NCBI GenBank assembly: GCA_964618845.1
Contig: CAZUCU010000004.1
Coordinates: 1-40,307, forward strand
Direction of reading: 5' to 3'
Origin: CAZUCU01 sp964618845
GTDB taxonomy: Bacteria > Patescibacteriota > Minisyncoccia > Phycocordibacterales > JAACPR01
Length of the DNA: 40,307 bases
The translations under genes were made by a program, and so were the position numbers. How positions within the stretch are numbered: position 1 is the first letter of the stretch; each line of letters begins with the position of its first letter. Positions 1 through 8,081 of this stretch are shown one piece after another. The notes beneath the pieces were generated by a model. It did not search any database, was not told the origin of the DNA, and saw only the letters and a list, made by a program, of their open reading frames with translations.

Positions 1-1
1 C

Positions 2-1321
2 ATTGTCTCAGGATCCAACTCCTCCGCTTTTGGAGTCTGCAACACCGCCTCAGGATGTTACTCCTCCGCCTTTGGAGGCTCCAACACCGCCTCAGGACAA
101 GGCTCCTTCGCCTTTGGATACTGCAACACTGCGTCAGCAAGTTACTCCTCCGCCTTTGGAGTCGGCAACACCGCCTCAGGACAAGGCTCCTCCGCCTTTG
201 GAATCTTCAACGTGGCCTCAGGAAAAGAATCCTTCGCCTTTGGAATCTTCAACACCGCCTCAGGAAATTTCTCCTCCGCCTCTGGAGTCTACAACACCGC
301 CTCAGGATGTAAATCCTCCGCCTTTGGATACGGCAACACCGCCACAGGACATAACTCCTCCATCTTTGGATACTGCAACACCGCTTCAGGAGTTCGCTCC
401 TCCGCCTTTGGATACTGCAACACCGCCTCAGGATGTTATTCTTCCGCTTTTGGGTCCAATATAATAAATGATACAGCTTCTTCTACCATGGTAGGACCAA
501 ATGATACTGCTAAGATTACAATACTAAGCTCAGGTGCTCTGGGAATAAGAGGAACCACCACACCAACAGGTTTTGCCCTCCTCGACTCATCAGGTGCAAA
601 TTTGACAGAAGGAGGTGCGTGGACAGATGCCTCAAGCAGAGAATTTAAGGAAAACTTCACAGACTTAAACAAACAAGAACTCTTGGACAAGATATCACAA
701 ATAAACATTCAAGAATGGAATTATATTGCAGAAGAAGATGAGAGAAAACACATCGGACCCGTGGCAGAGGATTGGAAAGATTTATTTGGACTTGGAGATG
801 GTAAAAGTATCGCCGCTTTGGATACCTCAGGTGTTGCCCTTCTTGGTATTCAAGGAATTTTAGAGAAGCTCTCTGAATTTGGCCAATATGTCCAAATGAC
901 CGCGGAGGGGATAATTGGTTTTGTGAAGGAATTAACCGTAGACAAACTTCATATCAATGGAGAAGTTTGTGTGGATGATGTTTGTGTTACCAAAGAGCAG
1001 TTTAAGGAAATGCTTTTGAATCAAGGAGGTTATTATTCTTCTCCTGCTTTAAGCAATGATTCTTCTTCTGACTCTGGGCAACCTGAAACTGAATCTACAC
1101 CGGAACCAGAATCTGTTTCTGAACCCGAGCCAGAATCCGAGCCGGTAGTAGAAGCACCTACTTCAGAGCCTGAACCTGAATCAGCTCCAGAACCCGAGTC
1201 AGCACCCGAGTCAGCACCCGAGCCGGTAGTGGAAGAATCTGCCCCGGAGCCAGAATCTGAGTCAGCTCCAGCACCCGAGCCAGAATCCGCACCCGCTCCC
1301 GAATCACCACCTGCTGAATAA
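2..1321 (+). CDS. Surface protein, YadA-type head repeats plus S74 chaperone domain (5' partial)
   Basis: The frame is open from the window edge (first codon at position 2), so the start is missing; 439 residues are visible. Residues 1 to about 155 are roughly eleven 14-residue repeats with consensus NTASGxxSSAFGxx, the left-handed parallel beta-roll repeat of YadA/Hep_Hag adhesin heads. Residues about 205-285 (SSREFKENF, IGPVAEDW, LDTSGVALLGIQ) match the peptidase S74 intramolecular chaperone found on endosialidases and phage fibres, which trimerises the stalk and cleaves itself off in known members. A short coiled region follows, then a low-complexity Pro/Glu/Ser/Ala tail of about 95 residues. 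It is likely an extracellular trimeric fibre. The serine catalytic dyad was not verified. Any signal peptide lies outside the window. Confidence 0.85.
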   Translation: MVSGSNSSAFGVCNTASGCYSSAFGGSNTASGQGSFAFGYCNTASASYSSAFGVGNTASGQGSSAFGIFNVASGKESFAFGIFNTASGNFSSASGVYNTASGCKSSAFGYGNTATGHNSSIFGYCNTASGVRSSAFGYCNTASGCYSSAFGSNIINDTASSTMVGPNDTAKITILSSGALGIRGTTTPTGFALLDSSGANLTEGGAWTDASSREFKENFTDLNKQELLDKISQINIQEWNYIAEEDERKHIGPVAEDWKDLFGLGDGKSIAALDTSGVALLGIQGILEKLSEFGQYVQMTAEGIIGFVKELTVDKLHINGEVCVDDVCVTKEQFKEMLLNQGGYYSSPALSNDSSSDSGQPETESTPEPESVSEPEPESEPVVEAPTSEPEPESAPEPESAPESAPEPVVEESAPEPESESAPAPEPESAPAPESPPAE

Positions 1322-1331
1322 ACATTACTTA

Positions 1332-1415
1332 TTACAAACATCCGATGTTTGCAATAAGTCATTACAAAAAAGCCTTATTTTAAAACCCACTTCTATTACA
1401 AACATCGGATGTTTG
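1332..1415. repeat. 84-bp hairpin-forming direct repeat, copy 1
   Basis: Each end carries a 17-nt palindrome: CAAACATCCGATGTTTG at 1335-1351 and CAAACATCGGATGTTTG at 1399-1415. The two are exact reverse complements of each other, including the central base, so the unit can fold as one long hairpin or as two small ones. An inner AATAAG/CTTATT pair lies between them. A second copy at 2901-2984 agrees at 81 of 84 positions. The two copies bracket the methyltransferase-glycosyltransferase gene. Confidence 0.85.
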
Positions 1416-1449
1416 CAATTAACCAGGATTACTCCTGTGAAATAATTGG

Positions 1450-1455
1450 TATACT
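1450..1455 (+). promoter_or_regulatory. -10 element of a leaderless promoter
   Basis: TATACT ends six bases before the ATG at 1462, which puts the predicted transcription start on or next to the start codon. There is no Shine-Dalgarno sequence. No good -35 hexamer is visible at 17 bp. Confidence 0.5.
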
Positions 1456-1461
1456 AAGGTA

Positions 1462-2886
1462 ATGTATACAATCAAAGAATTAGAAAAAATAAGAAAAGAA
1501 CGAGGTATTCAAATTGGTTCTAATTCATTATTTGAAATAATAAAAGTTTTAGACTCACCTTGTGATCTTTTGATTTTTGGTTTGGGAAACGACTCTTCTT
1601 TTTGGCATGAAATTAATAATGGTGGCAGAACTGTTTTTATTGAAGATGATAAGAGATTTTTTGATAAAGTTACCAAAGAGTACCCAGAAATAGAAGCATA
1701 TCTTGTCAATTATAAAACTCATTTAGAAGATTGGCAGAAAATAATCAATGATCCTTCAAAATTAACTCTCGACATGCCCAGTGCTCTTAAAAATAAAAAA
1801 GGATATTTGAAGTGGGATGTTATTTTGGTAGATGGACCTGCTGGATATAATAATTTATCTTCCGGTCGTATGAAAAGCATATATATGTCTTCTGTGTTGG
1901 CCAAGAAAGACGGACATATTTTTGTTCATGATACAGAGAGAGAGGTGGAAAGGGTTTTCTGTGATTTATATTTGGGGAGAAATTTTGTGGAAATAAAAGA
2001 AATGAGTGAAGCAATGACAGGTCCCCATCTTAGACATTATCAAATGGACTCAATTAGAGCACATTTAAATCAATCAACAGAATGGACAATCGCTACGCCA
2101 TTTATTGATAAACCTTTGATTGTGCCACTTTGGCTTGAGAATTTTGAGAAGCTTGATTTTCCGAGAAAAGACTTTAAGTTGTTATGGGTTGATATGAGTG
2201 GTAACCCTCAGATTAATCGTTTATTAAAAAAATATATAAAAGAACATGGCCACGAATTCAAAGAAGTAGAATTTATAGAAAATCCGCCCAAGATGGAAAA
2301 AAATGTACCAGATTTTATTATTGATCCAGCTAATCCGTTTTTTAAAACAAAACGTCGGTCAGTAGCCGAGACAATGAATCTATTAAATGAACATAGGGTT
2401 GGTAATATGCTTTTGTGGGAAGATGATATTTTGGCACCGCCTTATGCTTGGAATGTTTTAAAATCAATTTTTGATAGAAGCCCACTTTTTTTAGGTGTGA
2501 CAGGTACGCAATATTATAGGCATCCGGAAAGGGAGGGGCATGTTTTGGCTTGGAACTGGGAAGCGGTAGAAACTGATGGCCATATGCTTTTTTCTATAAA
2601 AAACTTGCCCGAACGAGAGAGGGGAATTGAAGCCATTGGCGCTTCGGCTTCGGGTTTTATGTTATATAGAAAAGAATTTTTAGATGGCCATGTTTTTGGT
2701 CCCAATACTGATATGTCACAAGATATAATGGCGGGGTGGCATATAAATGGTTTTCATAAATCTCTGTTTGGTGAAAACACTAAACTTATAATGGTTTGGG
2801 GAATAAAATTTTCACATTTAGGAATTGATGAGAACGGTAAAGTTAAGGAATACAAAAGCTCTATGTGTCAAAAAATGTTATTTTGA
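1462..2886 (+). CDS. DUF579-like methyltransferase fused to a glycosyltransferase-like domain
   Basis: 474 residues in two parts. Residues about 30-180 look like the SAM-dependent glucuronoxylan 4-O-methyltransferase/IRX15 family (DUF579): LLIFGLGNDSSFW, GGRTVFIEDD, WDVILVDGPAGY, GRMKSIYMSSVLA and IFVHDTEREVE occur in the family order. Residues about 235-460 look like a GT-A glycosyltransferase, with an acidic WEDDI motif at 319-323 that could act as the metal-binding DxD and a later GASASGFMLYRKEFL stretch. Inference: it transfers and methylates a sugar in a cell-surface glycan. The gene stands alone between two 84-bp repeats, has its own leaderless promoter and ends in TGA. The methyltransferase assignment is firmer than the glycosyltransferase one. 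Confidence 0.75.
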   Translation: MYTIKELEKIRKERGIQIGSNSLFEIIKVLDSPCDLLIFGLGNDSSFWHEINNGGRTVFIEDDKRFFDKVTKEYPEIEAYLVNYKTHLEDWQKIINDPSKLTLDMPSALKNKKGYLKWDVILVDGPAGYNNLSSGRMKSIYMSSVLAKKDGHIFVHDTEREVERVFCDLYLGRNFVEIKEMSEAMTGPHLRHYQMDSIRAHLNQSTEWTIATPFIDKPLIVPLWLENFEKLDFPRKDFKLLWVDMSGNPQINRLLKKYIKEHGHEFKEVEFIENPPKMEKNVPDFIIDPANPFFKTKRRSVAETMNLLNEHRVGNMLLWEDDILAPPYAWNVLKSIFDRSPLFLGVTGTQYYRHPEREGHVLAWNWEAVETDGHMLFSIKNLPERERGIEAIGASASGFMLYRKEFLDGHVFGPNTDMSQDIMAGWHINGFHKSLFGENTKLIMVWGIKFSHLGIDENGKVKEYKSSMCQKMLF

Positions 2887-2900
2887 ATTTGGTTTTTGTT

Positions 2901-2984
2901 TTACAAACATCGGATGTTTGCAATAAGCCATTACAAAAAAGCCTTATTTTAAAACCCACTTCTATTACAAACATCCGATGTTTG
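2901..2984. repeat. 84-bp hairpin-forming direct repeat, copy 2
   Basis: Second copy of the repeat at 1332-1415. Palindromes are at 2904-2920 (centre G) and 2968-2984 (centre C). The two centre bases are swapped relative to copy 1, so complementarity between the arms is kept. The only other difference is one base next to AATAAG. Confidence 0.85.
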
Positions 2985-3041
2985 TAAAAAAGGATAGTAT
3001 TGTGAAGGTAAATTTTGCGAGTATTTATTTTATTTTTATTA

Positions 3042-3047
3042 TATAAT
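3042..3047 (+). promoter_or_regulatory. -10 element TATAAT before the ROK gene
   Basis: A perfect TATAAT ends nine bases before the ATG at 3057, so the message would be leaderless or nearly so. The best -35-like hexamer, TTGCGA, sits at 21 bp, which is too far to be convincing. Confidence 0.55.
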
Positions 3048-3056
3048 TAAACGGTC

Positions 3057-3860
3057 ATGTATTTACTTTTTGATATTGGTGGAACCAAAACACGACTTGC
3101 AATTTCAAATGATTTAACTTCTTTTGATGATCCCATAATAATTGATACTCCTCAAAACTTTACCGAAGGAATTTTGTTGATTATAGAAAATATAAAAAAA
3201 TTAATATCGGGTAAGAAATTAAAAGGGGCTGTCGGTGGTATGGCTGGGGTTTTTAACAAAGACAGAACCAAACTTTTAAAATCCCCGAATTTACCTGATT
3301 GGGAAAATAAATTAATAATCTATGAACTGGAAAGAATTTGTGGTGTTAAACCAGAAATTTATAATGATTGTGATTTAACCGCATTGGGTGAGGCCACTTT
3401 TGGAGCAGGAAAAGAGGGAAAAATTGTTGCTTATATGACAGTTTCAACGGGGGTTGGTGGAAGTTTGATTATTGATAAAAAATTACACCCTAAAACCTAT
3501 GGTTTTGAACCGGGACACATCATAATAAATTCCGAAACAGGAGAAACACTCCAAGATTTGATTGGTGGAAAAAATTTAGAAAGGAAGTACGGTATTCCTG
3601 CTAAGGACATTAAAGATCCAAAAGTTTATGATTATATAACCAAAATTCTCGGTGTTGCTCTACATAATATTACTTTGATTTGGTCTCCGGATACTATTGT
3701 CATGGGGGGTGGAATATCAAAAGATTTGGATATGGAAGAAATAGAAGAAGCCATTGGGAGTAATATGAAGATGTTTCCAGAAGTTCCGAGAGTAAAGCAT
3801 GCCGAACTTGGTATGTTAAATGGACTTTGGGGAGCTTTGGCACAGGCTCGAAATTTATAA
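3057..3860 (+). CDS. ROK-family sugar kinase (glucokinase-like)
   Basis: 267 residues. The N-terminal phosphate-binding loop DIGGTKTRLA and the sugar-site/catalytic region YNDCDLTALGEA (catalytic Asp104) fit ROK kinases, which phosphorylate glucose, N-acetylmannosamine and related sugars with ATP. STGVGGS and VMGGGIS are the later ATP-site glycine turns. The ExGH motif is present (EPGHIIIN), but the CxCGxxGCxE zinc motif that normally follows is replaced by a cysteine-free stretch (ETGETLQDLIGGK), so this is a zinc-less variant. It may supply sugar phosphate to glycolysis; a class I aldolase lies downstream in the window. Substrate is not determinable. Confidence 0.85.
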   Translation: MYLLFDIGGTKTRLAISNDLTSFDDPIIIDTPQNFTEGILLIIENIKKLISGKKLKGAVGGMAGVFNKDRTKLLKSPNLPDWENKLIIYELERICGVKPEIYNDCDLTALGEATFGAGKEGKIVAYMTVSTGVGGSLIIDKKLHPKTYGFEPGHIIINSETGETLQDLIGGKNLERKYGIPAKDIKDPKVYDYITKILGVALHNITLIWSPDTIVMGGGISKDLDMEEIEEAIGSNMKMFPEVPRVKHAELGMLNGLWGALAQARNL

Positions 3861-3882
3861 AATGGAAAATAATTAATGTTGT

Positions 3883-4386
3883 ATGAAGATAAAAAATAAA
3901 TACTTTCCAGATATTATTTTTGGAGGAATTGATGGCATTATTACGACCTTTGCGGTAGTGGCAGGCGTTGTTGGTGCCAGTTTGCAAAGTTTTGTGATTA
4001 TAATATTAGGAATTTCTAATCTTTTAGCAGATGGATTTTCTATGGCGGTTTCTAATTATTTGGCAACAAAATCTGGTAATCAAATTCAAAACACAAATTT
4101 TAAAAAACCACTTAGGTCTGCCTATACGACATTTGTTGCTTTTTTAATCTTTGGTTCAATTCCTCTTTTTCCATACGTTATTAATATATTTTATAAAATT
4201 AATTTTAATATTTTTGTAATTTCTTCAATTATTACAGTTTTGACTTTTGCGGTTTTGGGATATTTAAAATCAAGGGCAACCAAAAAAAGTTTATCCAAAT
4301 CTGTAATAGAAACTGTTTTTATTGGGGTAGGCGCTTCTGTGATTGCATATTTTGTTGGTAATTATTTATCGTCTTTTGTTTTTTAG
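3883..4386 (+). CDS. VIT1/CCC1-family iron/manganese transporter, short form
   Basis: 167 residues, strongly hydrophobic, with about five membrane helices. The first helix region IIFGGIDGIITTFAVVAGVVGA followed by LGISNLLADGFSMAVSNYLA matches the VIT1/CCC1 family, where acidic and Met residues in helices 1 and 2 form the Fe2+/Mn2+ path and transport is usually proton coupled. The cytosolic metal-binding domain of longer members is missing, and helices 2 and 3 are joined by a short basic loop, as in many small bacterial forms. It lies 22 bp after the ROK gene and may be co-transcribed with it. Confidence 0.8.
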   Translation: MKIKNKYFPDIIFGGIDGIITTFAVVAGVVGASLQSFVIIILGISNLLADGFSMAVSNYLATKSGNQIQNTNFKKPLRSAYTTFVAFLIFGSIPLFPYVINIFYKINFNIFVISSIITVLTFAVLGYLKSRATKKSLSKSVIETVFIGVGASVIAYFVGNYLSSFVF

Positions 4387-4432
4387 GGGGAAGTAGTTCT
4401 TTTTGAAAAAATGTTGTAGAATGGGGCGCTAT

Positions 4433-5872
4433 ATGAAAATACCCAAAAATAAAATATTGTGGACTGTTGTTATAATTGCAATTTTAATAGTTTTTGTTTT
4501 TATAATAATAAAATTAAAAAATGGAGATTATAATTTTGTTAGTCCGACCTTGGGAGATTTAACAAAAAGTGTCCAAATTTCTGGAAAGGTTGTTGCGGGC
4601 GAAGAGGTTGATTTATCTTTTCCTGTTTCTGGAGATGTTATAGCTGTGTACAAAAATGTTGGTGATAGGGTAAGTGCTGGTGAAATTTTGGCAAGGCTCG
4701 ATTCTTCTGAGGCAGATCATGAAGTAGAAGAAGCACGGTTTGATTTGGAAAGTGCGAAATCAAGACTTGATGAAATAAGCGGTTCTGATTTATCTTCTGA
4801 AATCGCTTTAAAAAAAGACGGACTTATAAAAATTTTAAAAAAGGCATATGTAAATGCTGATGGAATAATAAAAAATCAAGTAGATTTATTTTTTGAAAGT
4901 CCAAACTCAAGATTTCCAGATTTTAGTGTTGTTTTGGGTGGTTATTTTGTAAGACAAGAAATAAATGATTCCAGATATGATCTAAATAAACTTTTTGAGT
5001 CTTGGAAAGATGAAATTGACAATTTAGATACAAATAATGTTAATTATCAAAGCGCTTATAATACTGCTTCCAATTTAGAAAAAGTTGAGGAATTTTTATC
5101 CAAGATTGCTTCTGGTGCATATAATTTTGAGCCCGCTGGTGATATCACTCAATCACAAATTGATGCTTATTTGGCAAATATTGCAACAGGCAGAACAACA
5201 ATTGCCTCACTTATAGTTGAAGTAAATACAGCGTTGGATAATTTACGGGATGTTGAAGCTGAAATTCCTGTTCAAAATGCAAGTATTAGTAATTTACAAG
5301 CGACAGTATCAAGGTTGGAGGCCAAAAAAAGCAAATATATATTGAGAGCACCTTTTAATGGTGTAATAACAAAAAGAGATGTAGAAATAGGAAAAATTGC
5401 CGATACAAACAGTACATTGTTTTCAATGATAAGTAATTCGCCTTATGAAATTGAAGTATATATTCCAGAAATTAATATTGTAGGGGTTGATATAAATGAT
5501 AAAGTTAAGTTAAAGTTTGATGCATTAGGTGATGATGTTGTGATTGATGCTATTGTTTCCAAAATTGATCCCAAAGCAACCATCAAAGATGGTGTGGTAA
5601 CCTATAAAACCTTGATTGATTTAATAGAACCAAATTCCAACTTGCGTCCTGGTATGTCTTCTGATGTTGAAATTATAAAGGATATTATTCTGAATCAAGT
5701 CATTCTGCCTTCCTACGTAATTCAAAAAGATAAAGAAAAAAATTTTGTTGAAGTCAAAAGAGTAGAAAAAATAAAAAGAATTGAAATTCAAATACTTGAT
5801 AAGGATAATCGTGGTAATGTTTCTGTTTCTGGTGATTTGATGACAGAAGATAAAGTTGTAATACCAAAATAA
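4433..5872 (+). CDS. Periplasmic adaptor/membrane-fusion protein of a MacA (HlyD) type exporter
   Basis: 479 residues from the ATG at 4433. That start is preferred because it directly precedes the MKIPKNK-helix and lies ten bases after a TAGAAT -10 box; the frame stays open upstream to an ATG at 4403. One N-terminal membrane helix (residues about 8-28) is followed by a lipoyl-like half (GEEVDLSFPVSGDVIAVY, VGDRVSAGEILARLD), a long helical hairpin with an insertion rich in Asp/Asn, the second lipoyl half (RAPFNGVITKRDVEIGK) and a beta-barrel domain. In MacA/YknX-type systems this protein links the permease to substrate outside the membrane. It is followed four bases later by the permease and then the ATPase, forming one operon. 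Confidence 0.88.
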   Translation: MKIPKNKILWTVVIIAILIVFVFIIIKLKNGDYNFVSPTLGDLTKSVQISGKVVAGEEVDLSFPVSGDVIAVYKNVGDRVSAGEILARLDSSEADHEVEEARFDLESAKSRLDEISGSDLSSEIALKKDGLIKILKKAYVNADGIIKNQVDLFFESPNSRFPDFSVVLGGYFVRQEINDSRYDLNKLFESWKDEIDNLDTNNVNYQSAYNTASNLEKVEEFLSKIASGAYNFEPAGDITQSQIDAYLANIATGRTTIASLIVEVNTALDNLRDVEAEIPVQNASISNLQATVSRLEAKKSKYILRAPFNGVITKRDVEIGKIADTNSTLFSMISNSPYEIEVYIPEINIVGVDINDKVKLKFDALGDDVVIDAIVSKIDPKATIKDGVVTYKTLIDLIEPNSNLRPGMSSDVEIIKDIILNQVILPSYVIQKDKEKNFVEVKRVEKIKRIEIQILDKDNRGNVSVSGDLMTEDKVVIPK

Positions 5873-5876
5873 TGAC

Positions 5877-7133
5877 ATGGTAGATTTAAGACCTATAAAA
5901 GTTGGATGGTTTTTGGGGGTTAGACAACTCAAGAGGGCTTCTTGGTGGTCCAATATTTTGATTATTGCCGTTATGATTTTAACTTTTATGAATTTAGTAG
6001 TAATTTCTGGTCTTTTGGTTGGACTTATTGAGGGTGCTGAATCAGCTGTCAAAAAACATTATATTGGTGATGTTGCCCTCTCTACTCTGAAAGAAAAAGA
6101 TTTTATAGAAAATAGTCGCGATATTATTGCTGGAATTGAACAACTCTCTAATGTGACCGGCTATACTGCCAGATATTTAACCTCAGGAAATATTGAAGCA
6201 AATTATCAAGAGAGAACTGATTTTAATAATAAGGCAAACGAATTGAGTTCTGTTATTGCAGGAATAAATCCGACCAAAGAAGACTCTGTGACAAATTTGA
6301 GTGATTTTATGGTTGAGGGTGAATTTTTGAATGAAGATGATTTTGATAAAATCGTTTTGGGAGCTTATATGTTGAAAAAATACTTGGATATAGATTCTCC
6401 GGGTTTTTTGGTTTTGGAAAATGTTGAAATTGGGGACAAAATAAAAGTCAAAATAGGGGAAAGTGAAAGAGAAATGATTGTTAAGGGTATAATCAAAAGT
6501 AAAGTTGATGAAATTGATATGCGAGCTTTTATTACAGATCGACAATTAAAATCAATGATTGGTAGAGATGATTTGAATGTTAATGAAATTTCTTTGAAAA
6601 TTGATAATGAATATTCTCCGGAATGGACAAGAGATGCACTTAAAAAAATGGGCTTTGATAAATATGCCAAAATTCAAACCTTTGAAGATGGAAAACCAAA
6701 ATTTCTGGTTGATATAAAAAATACCTTCAATTTACTTGGAACTATTATTTCTTCTATTGGTTTAACGGTTGCCGCAATAACCGTTTTTATTGTTATTTTT
6801 ATTAATGCCATTACGAGGAGAAAATATATTGGAATAATGAAAGCAATTGGTATTGAAGGAAGAGCTCTGGAGCTTGCTTATGTAATTCAATCAATGTTTT
6901 ATGCAATTGTTGGGTCTATTATTGGATTGATAATTGTATTTTTTATTTTAGTACCTTATTTTGATAATAATCCGATCAATTTTCCTTTTTCCGATGGAAT
7001 TTTGGTTGCACCTGTTCCTTTAACTTTTTTCAGGGTTTTAATTTTAATGGTGATTACAGGAATTGCGGGATATTTACCTGCAAGAATTATTGTTAAAAAA
7101 AATACATTAGATTCGATTTTGGGTAGAAATTGA
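5877..7133 (+). CDS. MacB/FtsX-family ABC transporter permease
   Basis: 418 residues. One helix near residues 22-48 is followed by a large extracytoplasmic MacB_PCD-like domain (about 50-275) and then three C-terminal helices of the FtsX type (about 285-410), including the RRKYIGIMKAIGIEG coupling loop typical of MacB permeases. The family does not move solute through the membrane but transmits ATPase motion to the periplasmic side (mechanotransmission). The gene starts four bases after the adaptor stop and precedes the ATPase gene, so the three form a MacAB-like exporter. Substrate is unknown; peptides, lipids or lipoproteins are family precedents. Confidence 0.88.
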   Translation: MVDLRPIKVGWFLGVRQLKRASWWSNILIIAVMILTFMNLVVISGLLVGLIEGAESAVKKHYIGDVALSTLKEKDFIENSRDIIAGIEQLSNVTGYTARYLTSGNIEANYQERTDFNNKANELSSVIAGINPTKEDSVTNLSDFMVEGEFLNEDDFDKIVLGAYMLKKYLDIDSPGFLVLENVEIGDKIKVKIGESEREMIVKGIIKSKVDEIDMRAFITDRQLKSMIGRDDLNVNEISLKIDNEYSPEWTRDALKKMGFDKYAKIQTFEDGKPKFLVDIKNTFNLLGTIISSIGLTVAAITVFIVIFINAITRRKYIGIMKAIGIEGRALELAYVIQSMFYAIVGSIIGLIIVFFILVPYFDNNPINFPFSDGILVAPVPLTFFRVLILMVITGIAGYLPARIIVKKNTLDSILGRN

Positions 7134-7173
7134 ATTAGCGAGAAGCGAACAGCGAGAAGTGAGAAGTAAAAAT
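7134..7173. repeat. GCGAGAAG/GTGAGAAG micro-repeat in an operon gap
   Basis: The 40-bp gap between permease and ATPase genes is made of imperfect tandem units (GCGAGAAGCGAACA, GCGAGAAGT, GAGAAGT). A related AGCGAGCAGAGAAAAG run occurs at about 7966-7984 before nrdD. It looks like an inserted low-complexity repeat. Confidence 0.4.
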
Positions 7174-7872
7174 ATGTCATATATAATAGAAGCCAAAGGA
7201 ATAAAAAAAACTTTTAAAGATGGGGAAAAATTAACTCATGTCCTAAGGGGTATTGATTTTAAAGTTGAAGAAGGTGAATTTGTTTCTATAATGGGGAGAT
7301 CGGGTGCTGGTAAATCAACTTTACTTTATCAACTTTCGCTTTTGGATGAGCCAACAGAAGGAAAAATTTGGGTTGATGGAGTTGATATTTTAAAACTTTC
7401 TAATAATGAAAAAACTTTATTTAGACTTCATGAACTTGGTTATGTTTTTCAAGATTATGCACTTGTACCAGAGCTTACTGCCAAAGAAAATGTTTCAATG
7501 CCACTTTTAATGCGCGGAATGTCAATCAAAGAAGCTTTTAAAAAATCAGAAGAAATTTTGAAGAAATTTGGTTTTGATAGACAAATGGACAATTTACCAT
7601 CACAACTCTCTGGAGGTGAGCAACAAAGAGTTTCGATTGCAAGATCTATTATAGACGAACCAAAAATTTTATTTACTGATGAACCAACAGCAAATTTGGA
7701 TGATGAATCTTCCAGAATGGTGATAAATATTTTAAAAGAATTAAATAAAAAAGGTCAGACCATAATAATGGTCACTCACGAGGAAGAGTATGGCAAAGAA
7801 ACCAACAGAATTGTTAGATTAAAAGACGGGTTAATCTACAATGAAGAAATTATGAAAAAAATCTGTGTATAA
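7174..7872 (+). CDS. ABC transporter ATPase of the MacB/LolD type
   Basis: 232 residues from the ATG at 7174 (MSYIIEAKG); a GTG 15 bases upstream is a less likely start because it falls in repeat sequence. All ABC motifs are present: Walker A GRSGAGKST, Q-loop VFQDYALVPELTA, signature LSGGEQQRVSIAR, Walker B ILFTDEPTANLD, and the switch His in MVTHEEEYG. The sequence class (EPTEGKIWVDG, LVPELTAKENV) is that of LolD/MacB/FtsE ATPases that pair with FtsX-type permeases. It is the last gene of the adaptor-permease-ATPase operon. Confidence 0.92.
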   Translation: MSYIIEAKGIKKTFKDGEKLTHVLRGIDFKVEEGEFVSIMGRSGAGKSTLLYQLSLLDEPTEGKIWVDGVDILKLSNNEKTLFRLHELGYVFQDYALVPELTAKENVSMPLLMRGMSIKEAFKKSEEILKKFGFDRQMDNLPSQLSGGEQQRVSIARSIIDEPKILFTDEPTANLDDESSRMVINILKELNKKGQTIIMVTHEEEYGKETNRIVRLKDGLIYNEEIMKKICV

Positions 7873-7957
7873 CTTTTAAAAAAGCTGTAAAATAAAGGGT
7901 TTTTGAGTGTTGAGAATGATGGGATTTGGGGTAAAATTAAGGTACGGATTAAGGAGA

Positions 7958-8081
7958 TTATAATTTATAGCGAGCAGAGAAAAGCATGCCCCGTGATGGT
8001 AAAACCATTTTACGAGGTGAAAAGTAAGAAGTTAGAATAGTTTCTTATTGTTGTCTTTTTTTCTCTCTAACAAAAAATATT
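7958..8081 (+). promoter_or_regulatory. Promoter and possible structured leader of nrdD
   Basis: A TATAAT lies at 7959-7964, about 110 bases before the nrdD start, unlike the leaderless pattern seen elsewhere. The transcribed stretch holds an imperfect stem, CCCCGT with ACGAGG, enclosing GGTAAAACC. No NrdR box pair and no known riboswitch was recognised. Confidence 0.35.

Noticed and set aside
3..464. Open frame encoding a Pro/Leu/Glu-rich repeat protein
   Set aside because: It is the frame-shifted shadow of the 42-bp NTASG repeats. The frame starting at position 2 continues into the S74 domain and is the real one.
1033..1362. Minus-strand frame rich in Gly, Ser and Asp
   Set aside because: It is the antisense of the Pro/Glu-rich tail of the surface protein.
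1322..3056. Insertion sequence bounded by the 84-bp repeats
   Set aside because: No transposase lies between the repeats and no target-site duplication was found; the repeats are direct, not inverted.
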